64,000 nucleotides of DNA from Mogibacterium neglectum (GTDB lineage: Bacteria; Bacillota; Clostridia; Peptostreptococcales; Anaerovoracaceae). The position numbers and the translations under genes are program-made. This document shows, piece after piece, positions 59,686 to 64,000 of the stretch. Each line of letters starts with the position of its first letter. Positions within the stretch are counted from its first letter, which is position 1. Location: assembly GCF_030644205.1 (NCBI RefSeq), contig NZ_CP128647.1, positions 682,001 to 746,000 on the forward strand, in the 5' to 3' direction. The notes under the pieces were generated by a model. The model did not search any database. It saw nothing but the letters and a program-made list of their open reading frames with translations, and was not told where the DNA came from.

Positions 59686-62600
59686 ATGCGAATAAATGAT
59701 TTTCATAACATTTTGGAGCTTGTAAAACAAGATGTGCTTCAAAGTGAAGCAGAATATCTGAAGCTACTAAAGGTTGTCGGAAACAATCAGAGATATGACT
59801 TTAGAAGTCAGCTTAGTATCTATGATAGAAATCCTGAGGCGACAGCCTGTGCCAAGTTCGACTATTGGAGGGAACGATTTAACCGTACCGTTATGAGAGG
59901 TAAAAAGGGTATCCCAATTTTGGAGGACTACGGCACATACAAGAAGGTGGACTATATCTTTGATATAAGCCAGACGGTTTCAAGAAACAGGGATGTCAAT
60001 GAGGTCAATCTTTGGAGATTTGATAAGGAAGCTCATAGGGATGTCTTAAAGGAAATGATAAAAAATGAGGGCTATGAGGAAAGTGAAAGCACCTTAGAAA
60101 ATATCTTTTCTTTAAGCAGGCTTTACGGAGATGAAAAGATAGACAGTCTTATGAACGAGCTTAGAATAGCCGATGAGAATAGAATATCTTTTACAAAGTT
60201 TGTGAGAGAATCAGTGAGCTATGCGGTATCTTCAAGGTTTCAGCTTGATTATCCTATGGATAGTGAACTTTTAAGAGAAAATTTTGAAAGACTTGATAGT
60301 ATATCTCTTATGAGTCTTGGTGAAACCGTATCGGATATTAGCGGAAATATCATTGATGCGACCATTCAGAAAAGTAAAGAGCTTGACAAAGAAGTTTTAA
60401 GAGGTAAAGAAGCAGGATATAATAAGATTAGAGAAGAAATTGAGGAGGTAGAAGAAAATGTACTTCGACGAGATGATCAGAAAAGAAATGAAAACGAGCG
60501 AGTTCTCCGAAATGGAGAGTACGGACGAGATAATAGAGAAAATCAGGGAGAATACACTAAACAGCTTGGAGGAACAGACGGATTTCATGAAAGAATTCCC
60601 GAATCCGATTTACGCAGTGATGAGACTCACTTATCTTTCAGAGAGCGAGGAGCAGAGCCATTTCGAGATGTTAGTGGATCTATACAAGGAGAAGAAGCTG
60701 ACAGGACACCTGATGGATATTCAAAAACAAGCGATAGACTTTATGAGAGCGGAGAAGCCGAAACTGATGGCAGCTTGGAAGATAGAGGACGAGAACGATC
60801 CACAGTATGGGGCGATGATTTCAGCTCTAAAGGAAATGACGATCAAGGAAGTAGTGGAAATTTAAAAGATAATACTGAGGTAGAGATAAGAGAAGCTGAT
60901 AAGGCTTCTTTTTCTTTACCCGAAAATACTTACGGACAGATGAGGCTTACCATTCCATTAACTCAGAAGGATATAGATGCTGTCCTTATTAACGGAGGAA
61001 ATCACGATGGAAGTAGACTTCCTGTTATTGCAGAGTTTTCTAAAGGAAAAAGTAATGGAGAATTGGGAGAATACCTCAAAGATACATTTAGAGGCGGAAA
61101 CGGATTTTACATTGATGAAAGAGAAGTATCTTCCTGGTATTCGGATAAAGGCATTCATTTAGCTTATGGGACTTCAGCAAGAGAAGATGATACGCAAATT
61201 TTAAGCTGGAATGATGCAGCAAGTAGGATAAATGAGCTTTTGGAAACCGGAGAGTTTGCCACAAATGTAGAACTTTCTGAATCCCTTGATTATGAAAGAG
61301 ATAGAATTTCAGAATCCCTATGGTATCTATATCACGATTTAAGCGAAGAAGGAAAAGCACAGGGATATTTTGATTTTATAGAAAGAGGTGGTGGCTTTCC
61401 GGAAGAAACGAAAAAATTGTCTGAGGCATTAAAAAATCCTGAGTATCTGAAAGAAACAATCAAAGAATACAGCAGGTTTTTAGCAGGATATAAAGAAAAT
61501 AGAGATGTACTAAGATTTCACTACCACAAGGTAGATAGCCTTTATCAGAGATTACAGGAACTTGAGCTGCCACGAAAGGAATATAGTACCAATCTGATAG
61601 AGCTTCCTAAAGCAAATCCATTTATTGCAGAAGATGAAGTCTTTGCTGCAATTTCAAGAGGAAGCGGAATAGATAAGGGAAAAGAGCGAATCACCAAATT
61701 CTTCAAAGAAAACCATACACTTCAAGAAAAAGCTAATTTCCTAAAAGATGAGTATGGCATCGGGGGAAGCTCTCATGCTGTTTCAGGGGCAATGGGAAGT
61801 GATGAATGGCACGATGCTAAGGGATTTAAATTACAGAAGAAAGATTGCAGTGATGTTTTTCTTACTTGGTCAAGTGTGGCAAAGCATATTGATGAGCTGC
61901 TTTCTAAAAATCTTTATCTTGAGGAAAAAATAGAAGGTAATTCAGAGATAGAAGAAGCAAAAGAACCACAATATTATTCTAAAGATGATCCTGAAAACTT
62001 AATGACTGATGAAATGCTTGAAAGAGTGCCTGAGCTTTATGCACAGGAAGATGTCGCTTTAGCAGATAAAGAGGTTCATGCTGCATATATCATTCCGTTT
62101 AGAAGTAATTGGACTTGGTATATGACGGAGTATGATAGAGAAAGTGGAGATGCCTTTGGACTTGTACTTGGGATTGAACCTGAATGGGGATATTTCAGTA
62201 TTGAAGAGTTGAAAGAATTAAATGCCCAGAGGCTTATTTTAGAAGATTTTCCAAAGACCTTTAGAGAACTTAAAAATACAGAGCTTGTCAAGCAGATGGA
62301 TGAGCAGGAGCTTCAATCGGTATTTAACGGAGAACTTAGTTTTGAAGAAGAAACAGAGCTTGAAGCACCTGAAGAAGTAGAAGAAAGAATAGCTGCAACA
62401 CCTGTTCAAGGAACGCTATTTGATTACCTCAAAGAAAGAGAAGAAGTAGAGCTTAATGAAGAAAAGGAAAGCCTTACCGATGAATTTACAGTTAAAGAAG
62501 ATGATACAGTCTATTTCAACCATGAAGAATACACTGTAAGGGAGATTGCTAAAAATCAAATCACAGGAAGAAATGATTTATGGCTTGATCCGGTAAGAAG

Positions 62601-64000
62601 TGGAAATCGTCAAATCCCGATTATAGCCTTTGAAGATAATGGGGACTTATTAAAGCAGATAAGCCTTGAAAGACCGAATTTTATTGTTGGTGATGAAGTT
62701 AAATATAAGGATAAAAACTATACCATCACACGCTTTGATGATATGGGAAATAATCTAAAGACAGTAACGGTTAAGGACAATACCGAATATCTTGGCGGTA
62801 TGATAACAGGCTCCGATGTAATTCTTTATCGTCTTGAAAGCGACCTTGATAGGCTATTTCAAAATATAACCTATACGAACCCTGAAAAGACTATTGAGGA
62901 AGTAGAAATAAAGAAAGCTGATGCTCATAACTTCAAAATCACAGAAGAAACGCTCCCGGAAAAGTTATCTCCAAGTGAGAGACTGAATAGCAACCTTGAA
63001 GCAATCTCTATGTTAAATAGAATTGAAAGAGGTGAGAGAGATTTAGATATTAACGCTCAGGAAGTCCTTTCAAAGTATGTCGGTTGGGGCGGACTTGCTG
63101 ATGTATTCGATGAAGAAAAAGGCGGACAGTGGAAAGAAGCGAGGGTATTCTTAAAAGAAAATCTATCGCAATCTGAATATGAAGCTGCAAGAGAGTCTAC
63201 CCTAACAGCTTTTTACACACCGAAAACAGTGATTGACAGCGTATATAAGACACTTGCAGGTATGGGATTTAAGAGCGGTAATATCTTAGAGCCAAGTATG
63301 GGAGTTGGAAACTTTATCGGTAATCTTCCCGATGAAATGAGTAGGTCAAAGTTTTATGGCGTTGAACTTGACTCAGTAAGCGGTCGTATTGGAAAACTCT
63401 TATATCCTGAAAGTGAAGTGCAAATTAAGGGATTTGAAGAAACTACCTTTTCCAATAACTTTTTTGATGCAGTTATCGGTAATGTTCCCTTTGGAGAATA
63501 TAAGGTAAATGACAGGGATTATAACAAAAATAACTTCCTTATTCACGATTATTTCTTTGCCAAGTCCATTGATAAAGTAAGAAATGGTGGTGTTATCGCC
63601 TTTATTACATCAAGTGGCACAATGGATAAAAAGGATGAAAGCGTCAGACGATACATTGCAGCAAGAGCAGAGTTTTTAGGGGCAATCAGACTTCCAAATG
63701 ATACCTTTAAGGGCGTAGCCGGAACAGAAGTAACCTCAGATATTATATTCCTAAAGAAAAGAGATAGTATCAGAGAAAGAGATGAGGACTGGATTCATCT
63801 TGCTGAAGATGAAAACGGGCTTTTATATAACAAATATTTTGTTGATCATCCTGAACAGGTGCTTGGTTCTATGGAAGAAATATCTGGAAGATTTGGGAAT
63901 ACAATAGCTTGCCTGCCGAAAGAAAATACAGACATAAAGGAACTTCTTACAAAAGCAGGCACAGAAATATCAAAGAACGCAAAGTATGAGGAAATAGAAC
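59686..64000 (+). CDS. Giant DNA methylase/SNF2-helicase-type protein of the ICE (3' end outside window)
   Basis: Open from ATG 59686 (AAGAAGGAGG upstream) to the window edge, >1,438 residues. N-terminal ArdC-like segment (NQRYDFRSQLSIYDRNPEAT, RGKKGIPILEDYG), a disordered linker (~258-393), a DUF2958-like domain (SNWTWYMTEYDRESGDAFGL), an LPD-type beta domain, and an N6-adenine methylase fold with motif I EPSMGVGNFIG and motif IV DAVIGNVPFGEY. Family members continue into a superfamily II helicase, which would lie beyond the window. Probably protects or remodels ICE DNA on entry. Confidence 0.87.
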   Translation, partial: MRINDFHNILELVKQDVLQSEAEYLKLLKVVGNNQRYDFRSQLSIYDRNPEATACAKFDYWRERFNRTVMRGKKGIPILEDYGTYKKVDYIFDISQTVSRNRDVNEVNLWRFDKEAHRDVLKEMIKNEGYEESESTLENIFSLSRLYGDEKIDSLMNELRIADENRISFTKFVRESVSYAVSSRFQLDYPMDSELLRENFERLDSISLMSLGETVSDISGNIIDATIQKSKELDKEVLRGKEAGYNKIREEIEEVEENVLRRDDQKRNENERVLRNGEYGRDNRENQGEYTKQLGGTDGFHERIPESDLRSDETHLSFRERGAEPFRDVSGSIQGEEADRTPDGYSKTSDRLYESGEAETDGSLEDRGRERSTVWGDDFSSKGNDDQGSSGNLKDNTEVEIREADKASFSLPENTYGQMRLTIPLTQKDIDAVLINGGNHDGSRLPVIAEFSKGKSNGELGEYLKDTFRGGNGFYIDEREVSSWYSDKGIHLAYGTSAREDDTQILSWNDAASRINELLETGEFATNVELSESLDYERDRISESLWYLYHDLSEEGKAQGYFDFIERGGGFPEETKKLSEALKNPEYLKETIKEYSRFLAGYKENRDVLRFHYHKVDSLYQRLQELELPRKEYSTNLIELPKANPFIAEDEVFAAISRGSGIDKGKERITKFFKENHTLQEKANFLKDEYGIGGSSHAVSGAMGSDEWHDAKGFKLQKKDCSDVFLTWSSVAKHIDELLSKNLYLEEKIEGNSEIEEAKEPQYYSKDDPENLMTDEMLERVPELYAQEDVALADKEVHAAYIIPFRSNWTWYMTEYDRESGDAFGLVLGIEPEWGYFSIEELKELNAQRLILEDFPKTFRELKNTELVKQMDEQELQSVFNGELSFEEETELEAPEEVEERIAATPVQGTLFDYLKEREEVELNEEKESLTDEFTVKEDDTVYFNHEEYTVREIAKNQITGRNDLWLDPVRSGNRQIPIIAFEDNGDLLKQISLERPNFIVGDEVKYKDKNYTITRFDDMGNNLKTVTVKDNTEYLGGMITGSDVILYRLESDLDRLFQNITYTNPEKTIEEVEIKKADAHNFKITEETLPEKLSPSERLNSNLEAISMLNRIERGERDLDINAQEVLSKYVGWGGLADVFDEEKGGQWKEARVFLKENLSQSEYEAARESTLTAFYTPKTVIDSVYKTLAGMGFKSGNILEPSMGVGNFIGNLPDEMSRSKFYGVELDSVSGRIGKLLYPESEVQIKGFEETTFSNNFFDAVIGNVPFGEYKVNDRDYNKNNFLIHDYFFAKSIDKVRNGGVIAFITSSGTMDKKDESVRRYIAARAEFLGAIRLPNDTFKGVAGTEVTSDIIFLKKRDSIRERDEDWIHLAEDENGLLYNKYFVDHPEQVLGSMEEISGRFGNTIACLPKENTDIKELLTKAGTEISKNAKYEEIE
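60458..60865 (+). CDS. TnpV-like protein encoded in a second frame inside the methylase/helicase gene
   Basis: 135 residues in the +1 frame, wholly inside the large gene. GAGGAGGT (60442-60449) sits 8 bases before ATG 60458. The C-terminal half (NPIYAVMRLTYLSESEEQSH, FEMLVDLYKEKKLTGHLMDI, AIDFMRAEKPKLMAAWKIED) has the pattern of TnpV proteins of clostridial transposons. In the host frame the same bases encode a Gly/Asp/Arg/Ser-rich, low-complexity linker. Function of TnpV is unknown. Confidence 0.6.
   Translation: MYFDEMIRKEMKTSEFSEMESTDEIIEKIRENTLNSLEEQTDFMKEFPNPIYAVMRLTYLSESEEQSHFEMLVDLYKEKKLTGHLMDIQKQAIDFMRAEKPKLMAAWKIEDENDPQYGAMISALKEMTIKEVVEI

Noticed and set aside
60977-61162. 61-residue alternative-frame ORF in the methylase/helicase gene
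   Set aside because: No good ribosome site or recognisable family, unlike the neighbouring TnpV-like frame.

Overview
The window joins about 21 kb of housekeeping chromosome from a low-to-moderate GC Gram-positive anaerobe to about 43 kb of an AT-richer integrative conjugative element (ICE). Gene content (hppA, pheST, thiN, comEC-holA, argR-recN, ruvCAB-queA-tgt-rlmD) and strong GGAGG ribosome sites point to a Clostridia-class Firmicute. An oral-type Anaerovoracaceae/Mogibacterium-like organism would fit, but that genus guess is weak.

Chromosome (1-about 20,990): 3' end of hppA; pheS-pheT; thiN on the minus strand; a DUF975 membrane protein; a large class A penicillin-binding protein (minus); comEC-holA; argR-recN (minus); and the ruvC-ruvA-ruvB-queA-tgt-rlmD run. 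Bidirectional hairpin terminators separate the converging genes.

ICE backbone (about 20,990 to beyond the right edge): it appears integrated in the 3' end of rlmD. The gene order resembles the CTn5-like group of Clostridioides difficile elements: small membrane protein, RepA-like initiator, DnaC-like loader, PcfB, VirD4 coupling protein, SSB-like protein, Maff2, VirB6-like, PrgI, VirB4, CHAP hydrolase, DUF4315, DUF4366, topoisomerase III, and a giant DNA methylase/helicase gene that leaves the window. Integrase and ICE relaxase are not in the window and probably lie to the right.

Nested elements: the virD4 gene is split into three in-frame pieces by two Tn4451-like mobilizable elements. E1 (24309-30214, 5.9 kb) carries a large serine recombinase, an alpha/beta hydrolase, a DUF3847 protein, an oriT, a MobQ relaxase, a carboxyl/O-methyltransferase and TnpW. 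E2 (30644-45831, 15.2 kb) carries its own recombinase, a TetR-regulated transporter block (two ABC half-transporters, EcfA, EcfT and an MptD-type S component, plus a ClbS/DfsB protein), a sigma-like factor, DUF3847, an oriT, a MobQ relaxase, a replication protein, an ORF6N protein and TnpW. Both are flanked by GA dinucleotides. Joining 23751-24308, 30215-30643 and 45832-46626 restores an uninterrupted 593-residue VirD4. A circular E2 would create a near-consensus promoter in front of its recombinase.

Other points of interest: a TnpV-like gene overprinted in a second frame inside the methylase/helicase gene; two 802-bp near-identical copies of a hydrolase cassette, one in E1 and one in the ICE backbone; oriT motifs of the two elements in opposite orientations; and a recurring hairpin-plus-U-tract just upstream of many module-leading genes, one of them overlapped by a small leader ORF. 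No rRNA, tRNA or CRISPR array was recognised.
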